NCBI RefSeq assembly: GCF_031326205.1
Contig: NZ_CP133721.1
Location: 1,364,001 to 1,428,000 of the forward strand
DNA: 64,000 nucleotides
Direction of reading: 5' to 3'
Origin: Flavobacterium sp. 20NA77.7
GTDB lineage: Bacteria; Bacteroidota; Bacteroidia; Flavobacteriales; Flavobacteriaceae
The translations under genes were made by a program, and so were the position numbers. Within the stretch, counting starts at the first letter, position 1; each line of letters starts with the position of its first letter. The notes below the pieces were generated by a model. That model worked only from the letters and a program-made list of their open reading frames with translations. It was not told the origin of the DNA and did no database searches. Below, piece by piece: positions 9,674 to 18,279 of the stretch.

Positions 9674-9712
9674 ATGCCTGTTTCAGTTTTTGGAGCAGGC
9701 ATTTTTATTTTT
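9674..9712 (+). terminator. Rho-independent terminator of pepD
   Basis: ATGCCTG pairs with CAGGCAT across a loop of about 15 bases, followed by TTTTATTTTT. The same stem sequence recurs behind the second transketolase gene (52484-52520). Confidence 0.8.
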
Positions 9713-9723
9713 ATACAAATCAT

Positions 9724-9790
9724 GTCCCGCTGTTCGCACTACATGGTAGTTGGCTACCATCGGGGCTAGAATAAAAATTGTGTAGTGCAA
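9724..9790. repeat. Palindromic intergenic repeat (TCCCGCT...ATCGGGGCTA type)
   Basis: The stretch starts with GTCCCGCTGTTCGCACTACA, has ATGGTAG/CTACCAT as an inner stem and the box CGGGGCTAGAATAAAAA, and closes with TGTAGTGC, which is the reverse complement of GCACTACA at 9736-9743. It is GC-rich within AT-rich surroundings. As far as I recall, elements with TCCCGCT...TCGGGGCTA ends are dispersed through many flavobacterial genomes. Only this copy is in the window. Function unknown; a folded RNA or REP-like repeat is plausible. Confidence 0.6.
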
Positions 9791-9842
9791 ATGAGTTTTT
9801 TGTTAGTGTACTCCTCTCCTTTCATTTTTCACAAAAAAAATG

Positions 9843-9850
9843 TACATTTG
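9843..9850 (+). promoter_or_regulatory. Bacteroidete -7 box upstream of prfA
   Basis: TACATTTG matches TAnnTTTG exactly and is 19 bp before the prfA ATG, implying a very short leader. Confidence 0.6.
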
Positions 9851-9869
9851 CACCACAAAATAAAGACCT

Positions 9870-10943
9870 ATGTTAGACCGATTACAGTATGTAAAACAAC
9901 GTTTTGATGAAATTTCAGATTTAATTATTCAACCTGATGTTATTGCTGATCAAAAACGTTATGTACAGTTAAACAAAGAATACAAAGACTTAAAAGCACT
10001 TGTTGAAAAACGAGACGAATATATCAATATAGTTGGAAATATTGAAGAAGCTAAAGAAATCATTGCTGATGGCTCTGACGCTGAAATGGTGGAAATGGCT
10101 AAAATGCAATTGGACGAAGCCCAAACACGTTTACCGCAATTGGAGGAAGAAATCAAATTCATGTTGATACCTAAAGACCCAGAAGACGCTAAAAATGTTA
10201 TGGTTGAAATTAGAGCAGGAACAGGTGGCGACGAAGCTTCTATTTTTGCAGGGGACTTATACCGAATGTACACTAAATATTGTGATGCTAAAGGTTGGCG
10301 AACATCTGTTGTAGACATGAACGAAGGAACTTCTGGAGGATTTAAAGAAGTTATTTTTGAAGTAACGGGTGAAGATGTATATGGTACCTTAAAATATGAA
10401 GCGGGAGTGCATCGTGTACAACGTGTTCCTCAAACCGAAACACAAGGTCGTGTGCATACCTCAGCCGCAACAGTAATGGTATTGCCAGAAGCAGAAGAAT
10501 TTGACGTACAAATTGACATGAATGATGTTAGGGTAGATTTTTTCTGTTCGTCTGGACCTGGTGGACAATCAGTAAATACTACAAAATCTGCGGTGCGTTT
10601 AACCCATATCCCAACAGGATTAGTAGCGCAATGTCAGGATCAAAAATCACAGCATAAAAACAAAGATAAAGCATTAGAAGTATTGCGTTCGCGTTTATAT
10701 GAACAAGAATTGGCTAAGAAAGAAGCAGAAGATGCTACTAAACGTACTTCGCAAGTAAGCAGTGGTGACCGTTCGGCTAAAATTAGAACCTATAACTATG
10801 CACAAGGAAGAATTACCGACCATAGAATTGGCTTAAGTATTTTTGATTTAGATGGCTTTATGAACGGTAACCTTCACAAAATGATTGATGAATTACAATT
10901 AGTAGCCAATACCGAAAAATTAAAAGAAAGTGAAGTATTTTAA
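9870..10943 (+). CDS. prfA: Peptide chain release factor 1
   Basis: 357 residues, the usual RF1 length. RF1 reads UAA and UAG and triggers peptide release on the ribosome. The catalytic GGQ loop is at residues 231-233 ([12 protein letters not shown]). The stop-codon reading tripeptide region reads [16 protein letters not shown], so the P-x-T motif is PQT (187-189) rather than the enterobacterial PAT, keeping the RF1-type proline and threonine that separate it from RF2 (SPF). The N-terminal 110 residues form the helical domain 1. A TAnnTTTG promoter box lies just upstream. Confidence 0.96.
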   Translation: MLDRLQYVKQRFDEISDLIIQPDVIADQKRYVQLNKEYKDLKALVEKRDEYINIVGNIEEAKEIIADGSDAEMVEMAKMQLDEAQTRLPQLEEEIKFMLIPKDPEDAKNVMVEIRAGTGGDEASIFAGDLYRMYTKYCDAKGWRTSVVDMNEGTSGGFKEVIFEVTGEDVYGTLKYEAGVHRVQRVPQTETQGRVHTSAATVMVLPEAEEFDVQIDMNDVRVDFFCSSGPGGQSVNTTKSAVRLTHIPTGLVAQCQDQKSQHKNKDKALEVLRSRLYEQELAKKEAEDATKRTSQVSSGDRSAKIRTYNYAQGRITDHRIGLSIFDLDGFMNGNLHKMIDELQLVANTEKLKESEVF

Positions 10944-11015
10944 TTAAGTTAAAGGTATAAGTTGATATGTAAAGACAACTTTTGCTTTTTACTTTTAAAA
11001 AACAAATAACACATT

Positions 11016-11948
11016 ATGACAATAACACAATTGTACTACGTACTAGCCGTAGCTGAATATAAAAACTTTACACTTGCCGCAGACAAATGTTTTGTTACAC
11101 AGCCTACGTTAAGTATGCAAATTCAAAAGCTTGAAGAAGAACTAGATATTCAAATTTTTGATAGAACAAAAAAACCAATTGGGTTAACTGATGTGGGTGA
11201 AAAAATTGTAGTGCAAGCAAAAAACATTGTTAATGAAGCGAACCGTATTAAAGATATTGTTGACCAACAAAAGGGTTACATAGGTGGCGATTTTAAAGTG
11301 GGTATTATTCCTACCGTAATGCCTACCCTATTACCTATGTTTTTAACAACGTTTATTAAAAAGTATCCAAAAGTAAATGTAATCATTGAAGAATTAACGA
11401 CCAATGAAATCATTAACAAATTAAAAAACGGACATTTAGATTGTGCTATTGCTGCTACACCTCTAGACGAGGAAAAGCTTAAAGAAATTGTTTTATACTA
11501 CGAGCCTTTTGTGGCCTATGTTCCTGAAAATAGTTCGAATAGTGCCAAAAAAGAAATAGAAGTTACAGATTTAGACAGTGAAAAAATATTATTGTTACAA
11601 GACGGACATTGTTTTAGAAATAGCATTTTAAATTTATGTAAAGCGTCTAATTTACATCAAGACCAACATTTTCATTTAGAAAGTGGTAGTTTTGAAACAT
11701 TAATTAAATTATCTGACGAAGGATTAGGCACTACACTACTCCCTTATTTACACACCTTAGATTTAAATGAAAAAAACAAAAAGAAATTAAAATCTTTTGT
11801 TAACCCAAAACCTGCACGTGAAGTGAGTTTAATTTTTCCAAAAAACGAATTGAAAATTCACATTATTGATGCGCTACGCACTACTATTCAAGGAGTTGTA
11901 AGAGGAGCTATTGCATTTAGTGATGTAGAGATTATTAGCCCGAAATAA
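11016..11948 (+). CDS. oxyR: LysR-family peroxide sensor OxyR
   Basis: 310 residues. The N-terminal winged helix (about residues 1-60: MTITQLYYVLAVAEYKNFTL, then TQPTLSMQIQKLEEEL) is followed by the LysR effector domain. The redox pair is intact: DGHCFRNSILNLCKA places cysteines at residues 199 and 208, the same numbers as the disulfide-forming pair of E. coli OxyR. TTLLP follows as in OxyR. It should activate catalase/peroxiredoxin genes on oxidation by hydrogen peroxide. None of those targets is nearby; the gene stands 72 bp after prfA. Confidence 0.92.
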   Translation: MTITQLYYVLAVAEYKNFTLAADKCFVTQPTLSMQIQKLEEELDIQIFDRTKKPIGLTDVGEKIVVQAKNIVNEANRIKDIVDQQKGYIGGDFKVGIIPTVMPTLLPMFLTTFIKKYPKVNVIIEELTTNEIINKLKNGHLDCAIAATPLDEEKLKEIVLYYEPFVAYVPENSSNSAKKEIEVTDLDSEKILLLQDGHCFRNSILNLCKASNLHQDQHFHLESGSFETLIKLSDEGLGTTLLPYLHTLDLNEKNKKKLKSFVNPKPAREVSLIFPKNELKIHIIDALRTTIQGVVRGAIAFSDVEIISPK

Positions 11949-11952
11949 ATAC

Positions 11953-12075
11953 AATTTGGGATTTACGATTTAGGCTTTTTGAATTTAAACATTTGTAGAT
12001 TGCCATATACTGAAAACTTACTTCTCGATATGCTGCACTACTCGAAGTGACGAGGAATTTGGGATTTACGATTTA
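11953..12075. repeat. Direct repeat bracketing a CTTCGAG-type element
   Basis: A perfect 20-bp direct repeat (AATTTGGG then ATTTACGATTTA) occurs at 11953-11972 and 12056-12075. Between them, at 12021-12051, is one inverted copy of the GC-rich repeat that is clustered at 27.2-27.4 kb (CTTCTCGATATG...CGAAGTGAC). The ATTTACGATTTA motif also appears, inverted, at 21597-21632. No coding potential is seen in this convergent spacer. Confidence 0.7.
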
Positions 12076-12084
12076 TTTAGATTT

Positions 12085-12705
12085 TTAAATCACATTCACA
12101 TCACCTTTACCTTCTCTAATTACTTCTGGTTCATTGCCTGTTAAATCAATGATGGTTGAGGGGATATTTTCACCATAGCCGCCATCAATGACAACATCCA
12201 CTTTATTTTGCCATTTTTCAAAGATTAATTCAGGATCGGTTGAGTATTCAATAACCTCATCTTCATCGTGTATAGAAGAAGAAACTATAGGATTACCAAG
12301 TTGCTCCACAATTTGACGCACAATAGTATTGTTGGGCACCCGAATACCTACCGTTTTTTTCTTCCTAAATTCCTTTGGCAAATCATTATTTCCTGGCAAA
12401 ATAAAAGTATAAGGACCTGGTAATGCACGCTTTAAAATTTTAAACGTAGGTGTATCAATTTGCTTTACATAATCGGAAAGGTTGCTTAAACTTGAACAAA
12501 CAAAAGAAAAATTAGCTTTTTCAAGTTTAATTCCTTTTAATTTTGCTAATCGTTCCAATGCACGAGAATTGGTAATATCACAACCTAATCCATAAACGGT
12601 ATCCGTTGGATAAATCACTAATCCGCCATTTTTAAGCACATTCACTACTTTTTTAATAGTGGCTTCACTGGGATTCTCTTCGTATATTTTTATGAATTCT
12701 GACAT
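12085..12705 (-). CDS. YciO-type L-threonylcarbamoyladenylate synthase family protein
   Basis: 206 residues of the Sua5/YrdC/YciO fold. GGLVIYPTDTVYGLGCDI (about 28-45) is the family signature for ATP and threonine binding, followed by LPGPYTFILPG, VGIRVPNN, NPIVSSSI and the C-terminal TIIDLTG...VIREGKGDV. The family makes threonylcarbamoyl-AMP for the t6A37 modification of ANN-decoding tRNAs. The overall sequence resembles E. coli YciO more than TsaC/YrdC, so the in vivo role is less certain. Its start directly abuts the upstream small gene, and both follow uvrD, forming one leftward transcription unit. Confidence 0.85.
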   Translation of the reverse strand: MSEFIKIYEENPSEATIKKVVNVLKNGGLVIYPTDTVYGLGCDITNSRALERLAKLKGIKLEKANFSFVCSSLSNLSDYVKQIDTPTFKILKRALPGPYTFILPGNNDLPKEFRKKKTVGIRVPNNTIVRQIVEQLGNPIVSSSIHDEDEVIEYSTDPELIFEKWQNKVDVVIDGGYGENIPSTIIDLTGNEPEVIREGKGDVNVI

Positions 12706-13077
12706 CTAATTTTTAATAAAATAAAATTCTAAATCACTATTTAGTGAAATTTTTGGATTTAAGCCTAAAAAATCTGTGACAATATTTGTATGGTAGACTG
12801 CTTTACCGTATTGATCAGAATATTTAAATAAAATTTCATTTGAAAAAATTCCCGAATGAACCACCTCATATTTTCCATTACCCCAAGTTTCACTGTTAAA
12901 AGTTCCGTTTGAATTAATTATTAACTTTTCACCAAATTCTGAAGGACCTTCTAAAATTGTAATTTTATTATTACTATAATAAGTTCCAACCATTATTTGT
13001 GGAATAAAAAATGATATTATTAATCTGTAAAAAAACAAAGTAATAATAATTAGTATTAATAGCTTTTTATTTTTCAT
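12706..13077 (-). CDS. Hypothetical single-pass membrane-anchored protein
   Basis: 123 residues. A single N-terminal hydrophobic segment (about residues 4-24, LLILIIITLFFYRLIISFFI) follows MKNK and is followed by a short beta-rich domain with IMVGTYYSNN and NSNGTFNSETWGNGKYEV, like the small periplasmic 'fiber'-type domains that test added groups. No lipobox. I do not recognise a family. It sits in the uvrD transcription unit, 11 bp behind uvrD and with no gap before the YciO-type gene, so expression is probably coupled to both. Confidence 0.7.
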   Translation of the reverse strand: MKNKKLLILIIITLFFYRLIISFFIPQIMVGTYYSNNKITILEGPSEFGEKLIINSNGTFNSETWGNGKYEVVHSGIFSNEILFKYSDQYGKAVYHTNIVTDFLGLNPKISLNSDLEFYFIKN

Positions 13078-13088
13078 TATAAAAATAT

Positions 13089-15422
13089 TTACCCAATAAC
13101 ATTTAACTTTGCAAATCGCAATAACAACTTTTTCAAGCCTCCTACATCAAAACGAATTTCTGCTTTTCTATCAGCGCCTACACCTTCTAAATTCACTATT
13201 TCACCTTTTCCAAAACGTTCATGCATCACAATGTTTCCAATAACTAAATTACTATCCACTGAACTGCTTTTTGCATTAGAACCACTACTACTCATTGGTT
13301 TCAACCTTCTAATACTCGCAGAAGAAATAGGTTCTTGACTTGAAATATAGGCTGGTGGTGTACCGCCAATAGGTTTAGATAAACGCAATTTTGATTTGTC
13401 AATTTCTCCGAAAATATCAATATCCATCATCGGCTTATAACGATATGATGTATCCATAGGGTTCAAGAAGTCTAAATACTTTTCCTCTATTTCCTCAATG
13501 AATCGAGAAGGCTCACTGTCTACTAATTTACCCCATCGGTATCTTGATTGTGCATAGGTTAAATAGGCCTGATGTTCGGCACGGGTTAGCGCTACATAAA
13601 ACAATCTTCGCTCCTCTTCCAATTCACTTCTTGTATTTAAACTCATTGCACTCGGAAAAAGATCTTCTTCCATGCCTACAATAAACACATGAGGAAATTC
13701 TAACCCTTTTGCCAAGTGAATCGTCATTAAAGCTACCCTATCGTCATCACCTGTGTCTTTGTCTAAATCTGTTGCTAAAGCGACATCTTCTAAAAATTCG
13801 GACAAAGAACCTCTGGCGCCGTCTATTTCCTTTTGTCCTTCGGTAAAATCTTTTATACCATTTAGCAACTCTTCAATATTCTCAATTTTAGCAATTCCTT
13901 CAGGTGTGCCGTCTTTTTTTAATTCTTGAACTAGTCCTGTTTTTTTAGTAACATGATCTGTCAAATAAAACGCATCTTGATTTTCATTAATTACCTGAAA
14001 ACTTTGAATCATAGTAACAAAGTCTTGTAATCGTTGTTTCGTTCCTGCGTTTAATTTTAGGTCTATTTTGTCAATATGTTGCATGACTTCAAAAATAGAA
14101 CGCTTATAATGATTTGCTGCTACGGTTAATTTTTCGACAGTCGTATCTCCAATTCCACGGGCGGGGTAATTAATGACACGAACTAAAGCTTCTTCATCTT
14201 TTGGATTAATGACTAATCTTAAATAAGCTAAGACATCTTTGATTTCTTTACGCTGGTAAAAAGATAAACCGCCATAAATACGATAAGGGATATCTCTCTT
14301 TCGCAACGCATCTTCCATGGCTCTTGATTGTGCATTGGTACGATATAAAATAGCAAAATGATTGTTCGGCAATTGATTTTGCATTTTTTGTTCAAATATG
14401 GTAGCTGCGACAAATCTTCCTTCTTCACCATCTGTTACACTACGATGTACTTTAATTTTTGGTCCATCATCATTTGAAGTCCAAACTATTTTATCTAACT
14501 TCGTTTTGTTTTTATCAATAACATTATTGGCAGCTTCTACAATATTTTTACTTGAACGGTAATTTTGTTCTAATCGATAGGTTTGTACACCATCATAATC
14601 TTTTTGAAAATTTAAGATATTATTGATGTTTGCTCCTCTAAAAGCATAAATACTTTGTGCATCATCGCCTACTACGCATATATTTTGAAAACGATCCGAT
14701 AACGCTTTTACTATTAAATACTGTGAATGATTGGTGTCTTGGTACTCATCTACTAAAATATATCTAAAACGATCTTGATATTTGGCTAATACGTCTGGAA
14801 AACGATTTAATAGTTCATTAGTTTTTAAAAGCAAATCATCAAAATCCATAGCCCCAGATTTAAAACAGCGATCTACATAATTTTGATAAATTTCGCCCAT
14901 ACGCGGCTTTTTACTCATGGCATCAGCCTCTTGTAATTCAGGGTTATTGAAGTAAGCGCGAACCGTTATTAATGAATTTTTATATTGAGAAATGCGACCT
15001 AGAATTTGCTTTGGCTTATAGACATCTTTATCTAATTGCATTTCTTTTATGATTTGCCCTAATAAACGTACTGAATCTTGTGTGTCATATATGGTAAAAT
15101 TTGAAGGATAGCCTAAGCGTTCTGCTTCAATACGCAATATTTTTGCAAAAACAGAGTGAAAAGTTCCCATCCATAAATTTTTAGCTTCATTACTCCCCAC
15201 AATGCTTGCAATACGATTTTTCATTTCTCGTGCTGCTTTATTGGTAAATGTTAAAGCCAAAATATTAAATGCATCAACACCTAAACTCATTAAATAAGCT
15301 ATACGCATGGTAAGCACACGTGTTTTGCCTGAACCTGCTCCTGCAATGACAATCATAGGACCGTCTTTTTGCAGAACAGGAGCGCGCTGCGCCTCATTTA
15401 ACTGATCAATGTATTTTTGCAT
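13089..15422 (-). CDS. ATP-dependent DNA helicase of the UvrD/PcrA type
   Basis: 777 residues, superfamily 1A 3'-5' helicase for excision repair and clearing of protein-DNA blocks. Motif I is AGAGSGKT (27-34); motif II is ILVDEYQDTN; motif III GDDAQSIYAFRGA; motif IV YRLEQNYRS; motifs V-VI MTIHLAKGLEFPHVFIVG and RLFYVALTRA. The C-terminal 55 residues (VMHERFGKGEIVNLEGVG...AEIRFDVGGLKKLL) form the Tudor-like domain that in PcrA/UvrD binds RNA polymerase. All key motifs are intact. A TATTTTTG promoter box lies just upstream on the minus strand. Confidence 0.94.
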   Translation of the reverse strand: MQKYIDQLNEAQRAPVLQKDGPMIVIAGAGSGKTRVLTMRIAYLMSLGVDAFNILALTFTNKAAREMKNRIASIVGSNEAKNLWMGTFHSVFAKILRIEAERLGYPSNFTIYDTQDSVRLLGQIIKEMQLDKDVYKPKQILGRISQYKNSLITVRAYFNNPELQEADAMSKKPRMGEIYQNYVDRCFKSGAMDFDDLLLKTNELLNRFPDVLAKYQDRFRYILVDEYQDTNHSQYLIVKALSDRFQNICVVGDDAQSIYAFRGANINNILNFQKDYDGVQTYRLEQNYRSSKNIVEAANNVIDKNKTKLDKIVWTSNDDGPKIKVHRSVTDGEEGRFVAATIFEQKMQNQLPNNHFAILYRTNAQSRAMEDALRKRDIPYRIYGGLSFYQRKEIKDVLAYLRLVINPKDEEALVRVINYPARGIGDTTVEKLTVAANHYKRSIFEVMQHIDKIDLKLNAGTKQRLQDFVTMIQSFQVINENQDAFYLTDHVTKKTGLVQELKKDGTPEGIAKIENIEELLNGIKDFTEGQKEIDGARGSLSEFLEDVALATDLDKDTGDDDRVALMTIHLAKGLEFPHVFIVGMEEDLFPSAMSLNTRSELEEERRLFYVALTRAEHQAYLTYAQSRYRWGKLVDSEPSRFIEEIEEKYLDFLNPMDTSYRYKPMMDIDIFGEIDKSKLRLSKPIGGTPPAYISSQEPISSASIRRLKPMSSSGSNAKSSSVDSNLVIGNIVMHERFGKGEIVNLEGVGADRKAEIRFDVGGLKKLLLRFAKLNVIG

Positions 15423-15442
15423 GATTACTTGTATCTAGCTTA

Positions 15443-15450
15443 CAAAAATA
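15443..15450 (-). promoter_or_regulatory. -7 box of the uvrD operon
   Basis: Read on the minus strand this is TATTTTTG, matching TAnnTTTG, 20 bp before the uvrD ATG. Confidence 0.6.
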
Positions 15451-15570
15451 CATTACTAACTAGTTATGAGCAACGTAAAAAACGGAATTTTTAGCTATTT
15501 TATTAACATCCTAAAAATTATTGTGGCTTACAAACATATTTTGTACTTTGCACCTTTAAATTTGATATAT

Positions 15571-16095
15571 ATGGCATTGGAAGATAAAATTTTAGAGATT
15601 GTAACTTATACATTACCCTCTTTAATTACTGGAGGAGTCGCTTTTGTACTATTACAAAAGTTTTTTTATAATGAAGAACAAAAACGAAAATTTGAATTGT
15701 TACGTGAAAATCAGAAACAAGCCTTACCTATTCGTTTACAAGCTTATGAACGCATGGTGTTATTTTTAGAACGTATCAACCCTATAAATTTGATGATGCG
15801 TGTAGAACCTACAACTCTTGATGCGCCAAGTTATGCTGCGTTATTGATTCACGCTATACAAACTGAATATGACCATAACATTTCTCAACAAATCTATATT
15901 ACGCATGACTGTTGGGAAGTTATAATGAAAGCTAAAAACAGTGTGATAGCACAAATACGTACTTTTTCCCTAGAAGAGAATTGCCAAACAGGTGAAGAAC
16001 TTCGCACAATACTACTCACAGAATTGACTCAAACAGAATCGGCAAGTGCTGTTGCTATTGGCTTTATTAAAGAAGAATTGAAACGCGTATTTTAA
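15571..16095 (+). CDS. Hypothetical flavobacterial protein with N-terminal membrane segment
   Basis: 174 residues from ATG at 15571. The frame is open further upstream, but I chose this start because a promoter-like TACTTTGC box sits about 25 bp before it, inside the longer frame, and the upstream residues are low-complexity. The product has one membrane helix (about 10-31, TYTLPSLITGGVAFVLLQKFF) and a helical cytoplasmic domain (RLQAYERMVLFLERINP...). It resembles a conserved flavobacterial protein of unknown function. It is convergent with the M1 peptidase gene, whose stop overlaps its own by about 4 bp. Confidence 0.75.
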   Translation: MALEDKILEIVTYTLPSLITGGVAFVLLQKFFYNEEQKRKFELLRENQKQALPIRLQAYERMVLFLERINPINLMMRVEPTTLDAPSYAALLIHAIQTEYDHNISQQIYITHDCWEVIMKAKNSVIAQIRTFSLEENCQTGEELRTILLTELTQTESASAVAIGFIKEELKRVF

Positions 16096-18182
16096 TTGTT
16101 TTCTTTTAAAAATTTCAAATATAACGTTTGCATAGCTAAAGATGCATTTTCGGCAAGTTGTGCTACTTTTTGTCTATAAGTTGCATCGTGTAACAAAGCC
16201 CTAATTTTGGTTCTCGCAAATAACGTAAACTGCCATTTATGATGTACTGTTGCTTTAAATAACAATTCTATTACACGTTCGTCATTAGGAGCCAATCGCA
16301 ATAAAACTTCCAATGCATTTTGACGCACACTACTTTCATTAGTAACATCTGCATATGTAAGCAATTCGTTAAAAAAAACATCCTTTTCTGATGCATTATA
16401 TGCCTTAGACCTATATGCCAATTGTAACCAAGTTGTTCTAAAACTTTTATCGTTTAATCCAATAATTTTATCTGTTTGCTTTAAATACGTTCCCGATTCA
16501 TTTGGGAATGAGTTACACAAACGGAAAAGAGCTAACTCTTTTGTTCGATAAGAAGGGTCTAACAATAACGTTTCAAATACGATTTTATTTTCAAGTGGCA
16601 CAATTTCAGTGGTTTCTGCAATAGCTTGACGTACTTCCCAACCTTGATTCATACCTAAAGCTATTAAATCTTTTTTAGCAGCATAAGGCACTGATTCTAA
16701 TTTGTAAAAAACGAGTTGCTTAGCCGGAAAATAAACATTTGATTGAAGAATTTCAGCATAAAACTGTAAATCTACTTTCTTTTTAGACAGTTCTAATAAA
16801 GTTTTTAGTGCTTCATTTTTGAATAAATAACGCTTTGCTATTTCCATATCAAAATCTGCACTTTCTAACCATTTTTTACGAAAATCATCTACATTGTAAA
16901 GCGGAGCAATTTTATGTATCCCGTCTAAAAAATCTTCAGTAGTAGCATTTTTAAACTGATGTTTTTTCAAGTATCGTTTAACTGCCTTTTGAAATTTTTT
17001 CGGGCCAATATCTTCTCGCAATATATGTAAAGCCCAAGCCCCTTTTTTATAATAAGACAAGGCACTCGCTTTTTCACTTAAAATAGGAATTGTATCTGTT
17101 GCTGAAGCTCTTTTCAGTTGTGTAGCATAGTCATACAATTCATTGTAAAAATAATCTTCTCCAAAAATATGTCTTTCCGCTAATAAGGCATAATACGTTG
17201 CAAAACCTTCTTGTAACCAATGGTGTTTACCTGATTGAGCCGTAACTAAATCTCCAAACCATTGATGTGCCAACTCATGCGCGTTTACATTGCAATAATT
17301 TCGATCATTAAATCCAATGCTGTCAACTACAAAATCTTGTGCAAAGATCGTTGAAGTCGTATTTTCCATTCCTGCATACAAAAAATCTCTTACGGGTACT
17401 TGACGGTAAATTTTCCAAGGATACTTCACACCTATTTCTTGTTCTAAAAAATCAAATATTGGTTTGGAATATCTATATGTAGGTTCAAATTTTGCATAAT
17501 CACTTTGGCATACATAAAACTCTAAGGGTGTACCCGATTTACTTCTCGTGACTTGCTTAACAAAATCACCAATTGTAAGCATTACCAAATAAGAAGACAT
17601 GGGCTTATTCATTAAATATTGATAAGAGAGTTGTTGTACACCTCTACTCCAACTAATTTGCGTTTTATAATCTTTAACGATTCCATTTGATAAAACAACA
17701 GGATTAAAACTTGATTTGACTATATTTTGAAAGTCATTAATCTCAAGATTAAATAGCAATTTTTCATTTACATCATCAAAACTGGGCAACCAATGACTGG
17801 TATATTTTCCTTGACCTTGAGTCCAAATTTGGTAATCGCTAACGTCTCCAATAAAATATAAAGTTTGTTTTGGAATTGCTTTATAATGAAATTGCAGGGT
17901 ATTCTTTCCTTTTGTAAAACCTTCAAAAAGTACGAGCTGTTTAGACGTGTTTAGATACATTACCTCCTTGCCATTAATTTGAACATCCGTAAAATTCATT
18001 TGCTTAGCATCTATTTTTATCGAATCAATAGAAGAAAGAACTTTGAAATCAAATTGTACATAACCGGTTATAGATTTTTCTTCAAAATTTGGATATAAAG
18101 AAGCAGTACAAGTCAAAAAATCAACATATTTTGTTTGTTGCGAAAAAGTTATAATGGAAAAAAGAAGAAATATATAGCGCAT
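16092..18182 (-). CDS. M1 family zinc aminopeptidase, exported
   Basis: 696 residues with a signal peptide (MRYIFLLFSIITFSQQ). The exopeptidase motif GMENTTSTIF is at 271-280 and the zinc site HELAH at 302-306 with the third ligand Glu325 in HWLQEGFATY. The N-terminal beta-saddle domain occupies residues 20-210 and a C-terminal HEAT-like helical domain follows (from about 440), as in gluzincin aminopeptidases. It should trim N-terminal residues from peptides in the periplasm, or beyond the outer membrane. The gene is monocistronic with a TATCTTTG promoter box 21 bp upstream. Confidence 0.9.
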   Translation of the reverse strand: MRYIFLLFSIITFSQQTKYVDFLTCTASLYPNFEEKSITGYVQFDFKVLSSIDSIKIDAKQMNFTDVQINGKEVMYLNTSKQLVLFEGFTKGKNTLQFHYKAIPKQTLYFIGDVSDYQIWTQGQGKYTSHWLPSFDDVNEKLLFNLEINDFQNIVKSSFNPVVLSNGIVKDYKTQISWSRGVQQLSYQYLMNKPMSSYLVMLTIGDFVKQVTRSKSGTPLEFYVCQSDYAKFEPTYRYSKPIFDFLEQEIGVKYPWKIYRQVPVRDFLYAGMENTTSTIFAQDFVVDSIGFNDRNYCNVNAHELAHQWFGDLVTAQSGKHHWLQEGFATYYALLAERHIFGEDYFYNELYDYATQLKRASATDTIPILSEKASALSYYKKGAWALHILREDIGPKKFQKAVKRYLKKHQFKNATTEDFLDGIHKIAPLYNVDDFRKKWLESADFDMEIAKRYLFKNEALKTLLELSKKKVDLQFYAEILQSNVYFPAKQLVFYKLESVPYAAKKDLIALGMNQGWEVRQAIAETTEIVPLENKIVFETLLLDPSYRTKELALFRLCNSFPNESGTYLKQTDKIIGLNDKSFRTTWLQLAYRSKAYNASEKDVFFNELLTYADVTNESSVRQNALEVLLRLAPNDERVIELLFKATVHHKWQFTLFARTKIRALLHDATYRQKVAQLAENASLAMQTLYLKFLKENN

Positions 18183-18202
18183 AAAATGAAATTTGATAAA
18201 AA

Positions 18203-18210
18203 CAAAGATA
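18203..18210 (-). promoter_or_regulatory. -7 box of the M1 aminopeptidase gene
   Basis: Reads TATCTTTG on the minus strand, an exact TAnnTTTG match. On the other strand TATCTTCG at 18243-18250 is a near match before recG. Confidence 0.6.
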
Positions 18211-18279
18211 CACAGAGATTTTCAAAATTTCGAAATTAAAACTATCTTCGCTAAGTGAGAAAATCACTAATAACTGAAT

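Noticed and set aside
15466..15570. Longer N-terminus for the gene ending at 16095
   Set aside because: A promoter-like box lies inside the extension and the residues are low-complexity, so the ATG at 15571 is preferred.
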